Program-made: the position numbers and the translations under genes | Source: Thiohalocapsa sp. PB-PSB1 | Lineage (GTDB): Bacteria > Pseudomonadota > Gammaproteobacteria > Chromatiales > Chromatiaceae | Assembly: GCA_016745215.1 (NCBI GenBank) | Contig: CP050890.1 | Location: 6,324,001-6,388,000, forward strand | Length of the DNA: 64,000 nucleotides | Direction of reading: 5' to 3' | The notes under the pieces: generated by a model | The model's input: the letters and a program-made list of their open reading frames with translations, nothing else | Told to the model about the DNA's origin: nothing | Database searches by the model: none | Shown: positions 35,989 through 44,045 of the stretch, in pieces | Layout of the letters: every line of letters begins with the position of its first letter | How positions within the stretch are numbered: position 1 is the stretch's first letter

Positions 35989-37047
35989 TTAGGCGCGCTT
36001 GGTCTGATGACCGAAGACTCTTGGTTGAGTGTACTGGTCTATCAACGGGGCAGCGATATTCAACAGCAACACGGCAAAGGCAACGGCATCCGGATAGCCA
36101 CCCCAGGTGCGGATACTGAATACGATGGTGCCGATGGCGGCGCCGTAGATGAGTTGCCCATATCGGGTGGTACAGGCACTGACCGGATCGGTGGCGATAA
36201 AAAATGCACCTAATATTGCCGCCCCGGAGAAAAGATGGAACGCCGGATGCGGATGGGTCTGTGGATCGATCAGCCAGAAAATTCCGGCCATGATCAGCAG
36301 GCCGCCCAGAAAAGAAACTGGAATGTGCCAGGTGATAACGCGCCGCCACAGCAGGAACAGCCCGCCGACTAAGAACCAATTGGCGACCCATTCCCAGCCG
36401 CGTCCGCCGAAATCCCCCCATAGCGGGCTTTGGCGGATTTCGCTGATGACAATACCCTGATCGATCAAGCCGCGCATTTCGTCCAGCGGCGTGGCAGCGC
36501 TGATGGCATCCCAGGTCAGTCCCTGCGGCAGTGCGCCAGTGAAGATCAAACGTGCAGAGTCCATGAAGGAGAGTGAGGTCAGATCCCGCGCCTGAAGCAA
36601 TTCCGGCACATTCGGCGGCAACCAGCTAGTTACGGCCACTGGATAGGAAATCAGTAGGAACACATAGCCTGCCATGGCAGGATTGAACGGGTTATAGCCG
36701 ATTCCTCCATAGAGTTGCTTGACAATGATGATGGCAAACAACATGCCGAGCACCGTCATCCACCAGGGTAGAGTGGGTGGCACTGTCAGTGCGAACAGCA
36801 ACGCGGTAACGACGGCGCTGTAGTCGCCGATTGCAGGCAAAACCGGACGTCGCCGTACTACCATAATCAAGGCTTCCGCGGATACGCCGACCACGGTCGC
36901 AAGAGCCATATTGATCAGCACGCCCCAGCCGAAGTACCAGACCAGCGCCAAGGTGCCGGGCAGTAAAGCCAGGCATACTTGCAGCATAACCCGGTCGACG
37001 CGGTTGATGCGCGCGCTATGAGGGGAGGAGATTAATCCGGCAGGCAT
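35989..37047 (-). CDS. rnfD: Rnf complex membrane subunit RnfD
   Basis: A 352-residue membrane protein with about nine hydrophobic segments. GYNPFNPAMAGYVFLLISYP and ATDPVSACTTRYGQLIYGA are family hallmarks; RnfD carries a covalently bound FMN on a Thr. The start overlaps the rnfC stop by one base at 37047, so the two are translationally coupled. A gap of 65 bases precedes rnfG. Confidence 0.95.
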   Translation of the reverse strand: MPAGLISSPHSARINRVDRVMLQVCLALLPGTLALVWYFGWGVLINMALATVVGVSAEALIMVVRRRPVLPAIGDYSAVVTALLFALTVPPTLPWWMTVLGMLFAIIIVKQLYGGIGYNPFNPAMAGYVFLLISYPVAVTSWLPPNVPELLQARDLTSLSFMDSARLIFTGALPQGLTWDAISAATPLDEMRGLIDQGIVISEIRQSPLWGDFGGRGWEWVANWFLVGGLFLLWRRVITWHIPVSFLGGLLIMAGIFWLIDPQTHPHPAFHLFSGAAILGAFFIATDPVSACTTRYGQLIYGAAIGTIVFSIRTWGGYPDAVAFAVLLLNIAAPLIDQYTQPRVFGHQTKRA

Positions 37048-38702
37048 CAGCGGTTATTCCCCGCGGCAGGCTCGCTCGTACTGCCGGCGCTGGATTTGTT
37101 CGCCGCTGCCCGTTTGCGCGCGGCGGCAACAGCTGCCTTTTTCGCATCGGCGTCGTTATTCTTACTGTCCGCCTTTGGTGCCAGCGCTTCCTTTTTTTTA
37201 CGCAATTTGGATTGTCGCTCGCGCTCTAGACGTTCAAGCCTGGCCTCACGCGCCGCGTGTCGTTCACGGGCGTGCTCGGCAGCACGTTTTTCACGTTCGT
37301 GCGCCCAACTCTCGGTCTTCGAGTAGCGGTAATACTGCACCAGCGGAATATGCGATGGGCACACATGGGCACAACAGCCACATTCAATACAATCAAACAA
37401 ATTGTAATCCTGCACCTTGTCCAATTCTTTGGCCCGGGCGTGCCAATACATCTGTTGCGGAAGCAGGTTGGCCGGACATACCTCAGCGCAGCGTCCGCAA
37501 CGAATGCAGGCCAGGGGTTGGCCGGCGTCCGGGCTTTCCTCTGGCGCAAGGGCCAAAACACAATTGGCGGACTTGGTGATTGGAACGCTGTCGGTATGGA
37601 TGCGAAAGCCCATCATTGGTCCACCGAATACGAGCTTGGCAAGCTCGCCTCGATAGCCGCCGCTGGCTTCCACTAATTCACTGGCAGTGGTACCGATGCG
37701 CACGCGGTAGTTGCGCGGATGCAGCACAGCGCGACCGGTGACAGTGACGAATCGCTCGATCAGCGGCCGACCACGCAATACTGCATCTGCAATCGCCGCC
37801 GCGGTACCGACATTCTGGCATACGATACCGATCTGCGCGGGGATTCCATGACGCGGAACCTCTTTGCCAGTTAGGATTTTGATCAGCTGTTTTTCGCCGC
37901 CGCTTGGATAAAGCGTAGGAATCTTAACGACATGGATGCGCTGGGCGGATTCTTTGACCGGCTGCTTGCCGGTCGCATCCAATGCCACCGCCTGTTTCAT
38001 CGCCAGAATTGCCTCGGGTTTATTATCCTCGATGCCGACCAGGCATTGCCGCGCACCGAGCACGCGCAACATGATGCGGATGCCAGCGACGATGTCGGCG
38101 GCATGGTCGCGCATCAGCAAATCGTCGCAGGTGATGTAAGGCTCGCACTCCACGCCGTTGATGATCAGGGTATCGATCGGCTGATCGGTCCCCGGGTTGA
38201 GCTTGACGCTGGACGGGAATGACGCGCCGCCCATGCCGACGACGCCACTGTCGCGAATACGCTCGCGCAGGCTTGCGGGATCGGCCTGGGCATAATCCAC
38301 AATTGGTTCGGGTAAATTATCAGTCCATTGATCTTCCCCATCCGTGTCAATGACGACGCAAACCCCACGCAAACCGGACGGGTGCGGCACCGCACGTGGC
38401 TCGATTGCGCTCACCACGCCGGAACTGGATGCATGCACTGGTGCGCTGATATAGCCCTGAGCCTCGCCGATCACCTGCCCCTTAAGTACCCGATCGCCAA
38501 CGCGGACACGTGCTCGTGCCGATGCGCCGATGTGTTGCTGGAGCGGGATTATCAATTGCTTCGGAAGTGAAGCGCTATGCACCGGCTCGCCGTTGGATAG
38601 GTATTTTTCCTCGGGTAAGTGAACGCCGCCATGGAACCGCCAGAGCTTGCGTTTCTGACCGGTGGCTTCTGATGTGTACGACTTCAGGGGCAAGAAAAAC
38701 AT
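37047..38702 (-). CDS. rnfC: Rnf complex NADH/ferredoxin-binding subunit RnfC
   Basis: A 551-residue peripheral subunit. The N-terminal barrel-sandwich region is followed by a Rossmann-like NADH and FMN binding domain (GVVGMGGASFPSSVKL, GVECEPYITCDD). Two 4Fe-4S motifs follow near residues 398 and 437, CIRCGRCAEVCP and CIECGCCAHVCP. The C-terminal 90 residues are a charged Lys/Arg/Glu/Ala helix, typical of gammaproteobacterial RnfC but short. It is 14 bases after rnfB. RnfC is the site where electrons enter or leave as NADH. Confidence 0.95.
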   Translation of the reverse strand: MFFLPLKSYTSEATGQKRKLWRFHGGVHLPEEKYLSNGEPVHSASLPKQLIIPLQQHIGASARARVRVGDRVLKGQVIGEAQGYISAPVHASSSGVVSAIEPRAVPHPSGLRGVCVVIDTDGEDQWTDNLPEPIVDYAQADPASLRERIRDSGVVGMGGASFPSSVKLNPGTDQPIDTLIINGVECEPYITCDDLLMRDHAADIVAGIRIMLRVLGARQCLVGIEDNKPEAILAMKQAVALDATGKQPVKESAQRIHVVKIPTLYPSGGEKQLIKILTGKEVPRHGIPAQIGIVCQNVGTAAAIADAVLRGRPLIERFVTVTGRAVLHPRNYRVRIGTTASELVEASGGYRGELAKLVFGGPMMGFRIHTDSVPITKSANCVLALAPEESPDAGQPLACIRCGRCAEVCPANLLPQQMYWHARAKELDKVQDYNLFDCIECGCCAHVCPSHIPLVQYYRYSKTESWAHEREKRAAEHARERHAAREARLERLERERQSKLRKKKEALAPKADSKNNDADAKKAAVAAARKRAAANKSSAGSTSEPAAGNNR

Positions 38703-38716
38703 CAGCTTCAGACTCC

Positions 38717-39316
38717 TTAAGCGGCCTCACGGTGTGTGATCTCAACTGATTCGGGCGAGTCGATCGCATAATCGAATGTTTGATTGGCGGGATATGGCCA
38801 TTTCCAGGTGCCGATGGTTTGCGGAATTGGCACCATTCGCACACAGTTGACCGGGCAGGGCTCCGTACACAATTCGCATCCAGTGCATTCGCTGGCGATG
38901 ATGCCATGTAACTGCTTTGCAGCACCAACGATGGCGTCCACCGGGCAGCATTGCAGGCACTTGGTACAACCGATACAAAGCTGCTCATCAATGACCGCAA
39001 CACTTTTGGGCTTCTCGACCGCATCGCCTAACTCGACTGGTTCGCGGCCAAGCAATTCCGCCATGCCCAGCATGGCGGCCTGGCCACCTGGTGCGCATTG
39101 GTTGATTTCCGCTTCACCGCTGGCTACCGCATCGGCATAGGGTCGGCAGCCAGGGTAGCCACACTGGCCACATTGACTCTGAGGTAGCAGGGTGTCTACC
39201 TGGTCTGCAATCGGGTCGCCTTCGACATGAAAGCGGATAGCTGAATAGCCAAGCAATAAGCCGAAAACGGCTGCAAGCGTGGCAATGGCACCAATGGCTG
39301 CGATGGCGGTCAGCAT
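38717..39316 (-). CDS. rnfB: Rnf complex iron-sulfur subunit RnfB
   Basis: A 199-residue ferredoxin-like subunit with an N-terminal membrane anchor (IAAIGAIATLAAVFGLLLGY). A 4Fe-4S cluster motif CGQCGYPGCRPYADAVASG comes first, then two ferredoxin motifs, CIGCTKCLQCCP and CTGCELCTEPCP. It passes electrons between ferredoxin and the membrane subunits. Between it and rnfA lies a 190-base gap filled by a hairpin element, which is unusual since these genes are normally adjacent. Confidence 0.95.
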   Translation of the reverse strand: MLTAIAAIGAIATLAAVFGLLLGYSAIRFHVEGDPIADQVDTLLPQSQCGQCGYPGCRPYADAVASGEAEINQCAPGGQAAMLGMAELLGREPVELGDAVEKPKSVAVIDEQLCIGCTKCLQCCPVDAIVGAAKQLHGIIASECTGCELCTEPCPVNCVRMVPIPQTIGTWKWPYPANQTFDYAIDSPESVEITHREAA

Positions 39317-39352
39317 GCTGTGTGTCTCCTGAATGTTCGACGGGGGTGCGAG

Positions 39353-39509
39353 CTAGTGCCTCGGTGCAGATGTTCCAAGACAGTCTCCGGTCGTTATCGT
39401 TGTCGTTGTCGTTGTCGTTGTCATAATCGTCTTAGCCGAATGCTCGATAACGACTACGATTACGACAACGACAACGAATCGCCTCGGGATTTCTGTACCG
39501 CTCCACTAG
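39353..39509. mobile_element. MITE family 4, intact copy with GTTGTC hexamer hairpin
   Basis: A 157 bp element with inverted ends (CTAGTGCCTCGGTGCAGATG on the left, and CTAGTGGAGCGGTACAGAA read from the right). Its centre has four GTTGTC hexamers near 39397-39422 and the inverse GACAACGACAACG at 39464-39476, able to form a long hairpin. It sits between rnfA and rnfB and could affect how strongly the downstream rnf genes are transcribed. Confidence 0.72.
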
Positions 39510-40087
39510 TTTGCGACCAATCCGGCAAAGCCCATGAATGCCAGCGACATGAGCCCGGCAGTCACCAGTGCGATTGCGCTGCCTTCGAAGGGCTCGGGAA
39601 CGTCCGCCACGGCAACGCGTTCACGCATGGCTGCAAACAAAACCAATACCAAAGAAAAGCCGATTGCGGCCCCAAAACCATACAAAGCCGATTCCAGAAA
39701 GCCGCGTTGTTCTTGTAGGTTCAGCAATGCCACGCCGAGCACGGCACAATTTGAAGTGATCAGCGGAAGAAAGATACCGAGCACCTGATAGAGCACAGGG
39801 CTGGTTTTGTGCATCACCGTCTCGGTGAACTGTACGACGACGGCGATGACCAGTATGAACGCGATGGTGCGCAGGTACTCGATGCCCAGCGGTACCAGTA
39901 GGTATTCATTGACCAGCCAGGAGCTCACCGCGGACAGCGTTAAGACGAAGGTGGTCGCCAACCCCATGCCAATTGCCGTTTCGAGCTTCTTGGAAACACC
40001 CATGAACGGGCAAAGTCCCAAAAACTTCACCAGCACGATGTTGTTCACCAGAACAGTGCCGACCAGGATCAGTGCGTACTCTGTCAT
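39506..40087 (-). CDS. rnfA: Rnf complex membrane subunit RnfA
   Basis: A 193-residue membrane protein with six hydrophobic segments. VNNIVLVKFLGLCPFMGVSK, GMGLATTFVLTLS and PLITSNCAVLGVALLN are conserved; the Cys in GLCPF and SNCAV are the pair that bind the membrane iron-sulfur centre with RnfE. It is the first gene of the operon in transcription order, and its stop overlaps the last bases of the hairpin element at 39353-39509. Confidence 0.95.
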   Translation of the reverse strand: MTEYALILVGTVLVNNIVLVKFLGLCPFMGVSKKLETAIGMGLATTFVLTLSAVSSWLVNEYLLVPLGIEYLRTIAFILVIAVVVQFTETVMHKTSPVLYQVLGIFLPLITSNCAVLGVALLNLQEQRGFLESALYGFGAAIGFSLVLVLFAAMRERVAVADVPEPFEGSAIALVTAGLMSLAFMGFAGLVAN

Positions 40088-40589
40088 TCGGTGCCTACTT
40101 AAAATTATCTCAGGCGAAAATCATCTTCAGGCCAGATTGACTTTATGAAAAAGCAGCCTGCATCAAGCCTTGATTGTGCTCGAGCCTCGTCATCTGACCA
40201 CCTGTATCGAATATCGAACAATAGCGTCTATGTACTGTGCGCTTGGAGCTGGTGATTTGAAGCCTAGCGGTTCGAACATCCTAATCCTAATCTTTGCCTT
40301 TGCGCGTTCGCTGCGGGTCATCATCCATAATGAATCTCGTTCCACGCTATGATAGTTCGAAATGGTGCAGTGCAGCAACCATTGCGAATCGGGGAAATTT
40401 CATATTCCCATCCGCCTTGGTCTCGATGCTATCCAGATTTGGGCGCTGGATTTCAGCGTTACCGGACCTGATTTCGCAGCGAGTGGGTCGGAATGTAGCA
40501 GCCGCAGACCGGCGCGGCGTTGACCGCTGTCACAAATCATTAAGACTCATCGAGCCCTTTGTTCGGTTTTGCACCCGCGAATCCACATC
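40088..40589. other. Divergent intergenic region between rnfA and thiE
   Basis: About 500 bases between divergently transcribed genes, so both promoters should be here. I looked for a thiamine riboswitch before thiE and did not find its conserved CTGAGA-type core. No gene is supported. The 60-codon frames in it are not convincing. Confidence 0.5.
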
Positions 40590-41255
40590 ATGAAACCCAG
40601 GCTAGATTTAACGGTTTATTTAATCACCGATCCTGCGCTCTGCGCGAAACGCGGGATCGTCGAGACCGCGGTGGCCGCTGTGCGCGGTGGCGCCAGCGTT
40701 GTGCAATTACGTGACAAGACGGCCGAAGATGACCTGCTCATTCGCCAAGGGCGGGATCTGAAGGCAGCGCTCGCGGGTTCGGGTGCGCTATTGATCGTCA
40801 ACGACCGTCTTGAAGTGGCGCTGGCGATTGGCGCCGATGGTGTCCATGTAGGGCAGTCCGATGCTGCCGCGACGACGGCGCGTAATGCGCTGGGTGCTGA
40901 GGCGATTATTGGCCTGTCCGTGCAGAGCGTTGAGCAGGCGATCGCGGCAAATCCCGCGGTGCTCGATTATGTCGGTGTCGGGCCGATCTTTGCCACCGCC
41001 ACCAAACCCGACCACGCACCACCGCTCGGCTTCGATGGATTGGCGCGGGTATGTACCGCAAGCGCATTGCCAGTGGTGGCTATCGGCGGCTTGAAGACCT
41101 CGCACGTGGGCGCGGCATTGGCGGCCGGCGCACGTGGCCTGGCCATTGTTTCTGCCATTTGCGCTGCGCCAAATCCCGAGGCAGCAGCACGTGCATTCGC
41201 CGATGCCGCCAACATCAGCCGCGGCCGGTCTGCCCTCGCCTTCAAGGGTGCATAA
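40590..41255 (+). CDS. thiE: Thiamine-phosphate synthase
   Basis: About 221 residues forming a TIM barrel that joins HMP diphosphate and thiazole phosphate to thiamine phosphate. VYLITDPALC near the start, GGASVVQLRDK, LLIVNDRLEVALAIGADGVH with GQSD, GLSVQSVEQ, DYVGVGPIFATATKPD and LPVVAIGGL are all family motifs. The ATG at 40590 (MKPRLDLTVYL) is preferred over that at 40569. It is followed after 51 bases by thiD. Confidence 0.94.
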   Translation: MKPRLDLTVYLITDPALCAKRGIVETAVAAVRGGASVVQLRDKTAEDDLLIRQGRDLKAALAGSGALLIVNDRLEVALAIGADGVHVGQSDAAATTARNALGAEAIIGLSVQSVEQAIAANPAVLDYVGVGPIFATATKPDHAPPLGFDGLARVCTASALPVVAIGGLKTSHVGAALAAGARGLAIVSAICAAPNPEAAARAFADAANISRGRSALAFKGA

Positions 41256-41306
41256 TCCATTCAAAGCCGCGAAGAACGCGCGGCGCTTGATTGCAAATAC
41301 AATGAG

Positions 41307-42116
41307 ATGCCCATGATCCGAAATGTACTCAGCATCGCCGGCTCCGACCCGTCCGGAGGCGCGGGTATCCAGGCCGATGTCAAAGCCATCTCGGCCAACG
41401 GATGCTATGCGATGGCTGCCATCACCGCGCTGACCGCGCAAAATACCCGCGGTGTAAGCGGCATCGAACTGGTGCCAGCTGATTTCGTTACAGCGCAGAT
41501 CGATGCCCTATTTGCCGATATCCGTATTGACGCAGTCAAAATTGGAATGCTTGCGACCCAGGAGATCATCATCGCGGTCGCTGACGCGATGCGTCGCCAC
41601 AGCGCCCGCCATATCGTGCTCGACCCGGTCATGGTCGCCAAGGGAGGCGACCGGTTGCTTTCCGTGCAGGCTGTTGCGGTGCTGATTGAAAACCTACTGC
41701 CGCTAGCCGAGGTGCTGACTCCGAATTTGCCCGAGGCAGCTGCTTTACTGGTCGCAACCGAGCCCGAGGATCGCTCGGCCATGGCGGACTTGGCCGAGCA
41801 ACTGCGCACGCTCGGGCCACGCAATGTACTGCTCAAGGGCGGACATTTGATGGCTGGGGACAGCCCTGACTATCTTTGCATGGAGAGCAGTGGTCATTGG
41901 TTGGAAGGCGTGCGGAAGGCAACCTGCAATACCCATGGGACCGGCTGCACACTGTCATCGGCGCTGGCCGCCCAGTTGGCGCTGACAGAGGATGTGCTGG
42001 AAGCGGCGCGCCGTGCAAAGGCATATGTGGCAGGTGCCATTGCCCAAGCAAGTCAGCTTCATGTTGGCTCGGGACACGGCCCTACGCATCATTTTCACAG
42101 GCTATATCAGGAATGA
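41307..42116 (+). CDS. thiD: Hydroxymethylpyrimidine (phosphate) kinase
   Basis: A 269-residue ribokinase-fold enzyme that makes HMP diphosphate for ThiE. AGSDPSGGAGIQADVKAIS, ALTAQNTRGV, DAVKIGML, HIVLDPVMVAKGGDRLL, VLTPNLPEAAALL, and the anion-hole segment NTHGTGCTLSSALAAQLA are present. It lies downstream of thiE on the same strand, with a MITE after it. The pair covers the join step of thiamine synthesis, while other thi genes are elsewhere. Confidence 0.94.
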   Translation: MPMIRNVLSIAGSDPSGGAGIQADVKAISANGCYAMAAITALTAQNTRGVSGIELVPADFVTAQIDALFADIRIDAVKIGMLATQEIIIAVADAMRRHSARHIVLDPVMVAKGGDRLLSVQAVAVLIENLLPLAEVLTPNLPEAAALLVATEPEDRSAMADLAEQLRTLGPRNVLLKGGHLMAGDSPDYLCMESSGHWLEGVRKATCNTHGTGCTLSSALAAQLALTEDVLEAARRAKAYVAGAIAQASQLHVGSGHGPTHHFHRLYQE

Positions 42117-42171
42117 ACAGGACAACCGAGCTCATCACATTCCGACAGTGATCGCGATGCCGACGAATACT

Positions 42172-42333
42172 TAGGCGATTGCTGGAGAGAGATAGACCAG
42201 CTGGCACCGGATTCGCGTTCGCCTTCGCGCAGCGGCAACCCGCCCAAAGTCGCTCTATGGGCGGGTTGCCGCGACGTCGATGCCGGACGAGAAGACACGC
42301 CAAGTGGTCTGTTTCTCCCAAGAAATCGCCTTA
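42172..42333. mobile_element. MITE family 3, copy in inverted orientation
   Basis: It starts TAGGCGATTGCTGGAGAGAG and ends CCAAGAAATCGCCTTA, the reverse complement order of the 34110 copy. The inside includes GGCGGGTTGCCGC and GTCGATGCCGGACGAGAAGA. The element is 162 bp, and TA is found near both borders. Confidence 0.75.
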
Positions 42334-42425
42334 CAGGGTCTCCGCGCATAACTCCTGTTATTCGATGTATGGCGCGTGTTAGGGTCCATCCCGTTATCCA
42401 TCCGTATTTGAAATGATTTCAGCCC

Positions 42426-43925
42426 ATGCTTGAATTCAGTAGTGCGATCACCTTCACCTTCATCGTCTATCTCGTCTTGATGCTCGGTATCGGTCTCTGG
42501 GCCTATCGCAGCAGCAACAACTCCTCCGGCTATTTTCTCGGCGGTCGCAGCCTCGGCCCATGGCCGGCAGCGCTGTCCGCCGGCGCCTCGGATATGAGCG
42601 GTTGGTTGCTGCTTGGCCTGCCGGGCTTCGCTTTCGCTTCGGGTATCGAAGCAGTTTGGCTGGGTGGAGGGTTACTGGCAGGCACCTGGCTGAACTGGCT
42701 GCTGGTGGCCAGGCGGCTGCGTACTTACACCTATTCCGCCAACGATTCGCTGACCATTCCGGAGTTTTTTGCCAACCGCTTCGGCGACTATCACCATCTG
42801 CTGCAGGCGGTTGCGGCTTTTTTCATCCTACTGTTTTTCCTGTTCTACACCAGCGCTGGTTTGGTCGCCGGCGGCAAGTTATTCGAGACCGTATTCGGAT
42901 TAGATTACCGCATGGCGGTGCTCTTCGGCACGCTCTGCGTGGTTTCATACACATTGTTTGGTGGCTTTCTGGCGGTTTCTTGGACCGATCTAGTGCAGGG
43001 CCTGCTGATGGCCGCGGCATTGCTGATCGTGCCGGTCTGGGCCATGCAAGCCGATGGTGGTCCTGGAGCGATGCTTGCCGCCCTGGAGCAGAACAATCCG
43101 CAGCTGCTGACGTTGTGGCAGGATCGCGACGGCCAACCATTAAGCATCATCGCAATTCTGTCATTGCTTGCCTGGGGCCTGGGCTATTTCGGTCAGCCGC
43201 ATATTCTTGCACGCTTTGCTGGTATTCGAAGTGAGGCCGATGTACCCATGGCACGGCGCATCGCGGTGACCTGGTCCGGACTGTCCATGGCCGGCGCGAT
43301 CCTGGTGGGGCTCGCTGGCGTTGTCTACGTGGACAACCACCTTGGCGGACAATTGGCCGACGCCGAGACGATCTTCATCGTACTGGTGAACGCCCTATTC
43401 CACCCGCTGGTCGCCGGCATCCTGCTGGCTGCGATCCTCGCCGCCATCATGTCCACCGCCGATTCTCAATTATTGGTTTCGTCGTCGGCGTTAGCAGAGG
43501 ATTTCTATAAGCGGCTTTTGCGCAAAGATGCGGGACAGACAGAAGTCGTTTTGATCGGTCGCCTGGCGGTCGTGATCCTGGCCAGCGTCGCCCTGCTGCT
43601 GGCTTTCAATCCCGACAGCACCGTACTTGGACTGGTCGGCTACGCCTGGGCCGGTTTTGGTGCCGCCTTCGGGCCAGTGCTGCTGCTCAGCCTGTACTGG
43701 CGGCGGATGAACTGGACCGGAGCCATCGCTGGCGTTGTCACCGGCGGCATCACCGTGGTCGCCTGGAAACAGCTCTCAGGCGGCCTGTTCGATCTGTACG
43801 AGATCGTGCCCGGCATCATTTTTGCGAGCTTCGCCATCGTTGTCTGCAGTCTCGCCACGGTGGCACCATCAGCTGCTGTCCGCGATCGTTTTGACCGCTT
43901 CCAGGCGGCGCTTCGCGAGGCATAG
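42426..43925 (+). CDS. putP: Sodium/proline symporter PutP
   Basis: A 499-residue sodium:solute symporter with about 13 hydrophobic segments. FLGGRSLGPWPAALSAGASD and MSGWLLLGLPGFAFASG early on, YTLFGGFLAVSWTDLVQGLL in the middle, and LAAILAAIMSTADSQLLVSS are close to PutP and identify it rather than PanF or other SSS members. It imports proline with sodium, perhaps as an osmolyte or nitrogen source. It stands alone between thiD and the convergent photolyase fusion gene. Confidence 0.93.
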   Translation: MLEFSSAITFTFIVYLVLMLGIGLWAYRSSNNSSGYFLGGRSLGPWPAALSAGASDMSGWLLLGLPGFAFASGIEAVWLGGGLLAGTWLNWLLVARRLRTYTYSANDSLTIPEFFANRFGDYHHLLQAVAAFFILLFFLFYTSAGLVAGGKLFETVFGLDYRMAVLFGTLCVVSYTLFGGFLAVSWTDLVQGLLMAAALLIVPVWAMQADGGPGAMLAALEQNNPQLLTLWQDRDGQPLSIIAILSLLAWGLGYFGQPHILARFAGIRSEADVPMARRIAVTWSGLSMAGAILVGLAGVVYVDNHLGGQLADAETIFIVLVNALFHPLVAGILLAAILAAIMSTADSQLLVSSSALAEDFYKRLLRKDAGQTEVVLIGRLAVVILASVALLLAFNPDSTVLGLVGYAWAGFGAAFGPVLLLSLYWRRMNWTGAIAGVVTGGITVVAWKQLSGGLFDLYEIVPGIIFASFAIVVCSLATVAPSAAVRDRFDRFQAALREA

Positions 43926-44045
43926 AAACAGCATTTGCAAAAGGCCTCTGGAACTGCAATCTGCATCCCAGTTTGAAGTCGACCAGCGCATCACAGCTCT
44001 GTGATCATTTTCTCGAATTCAACAGCGGCGCAACAGCCGCGGCGA

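Noticed and set aside
40260..40290. Possible tRNA T-arm (GGTTCGAACATCC)
   Set aside because: No acceptor, D-arm or anticodon arm can be folded around it.
40440..40589. Thiamine (TPP) riboswitch before thiE
   Set aside because: No CTGAGA-type conserved core or matching second motif could be found in the leader.
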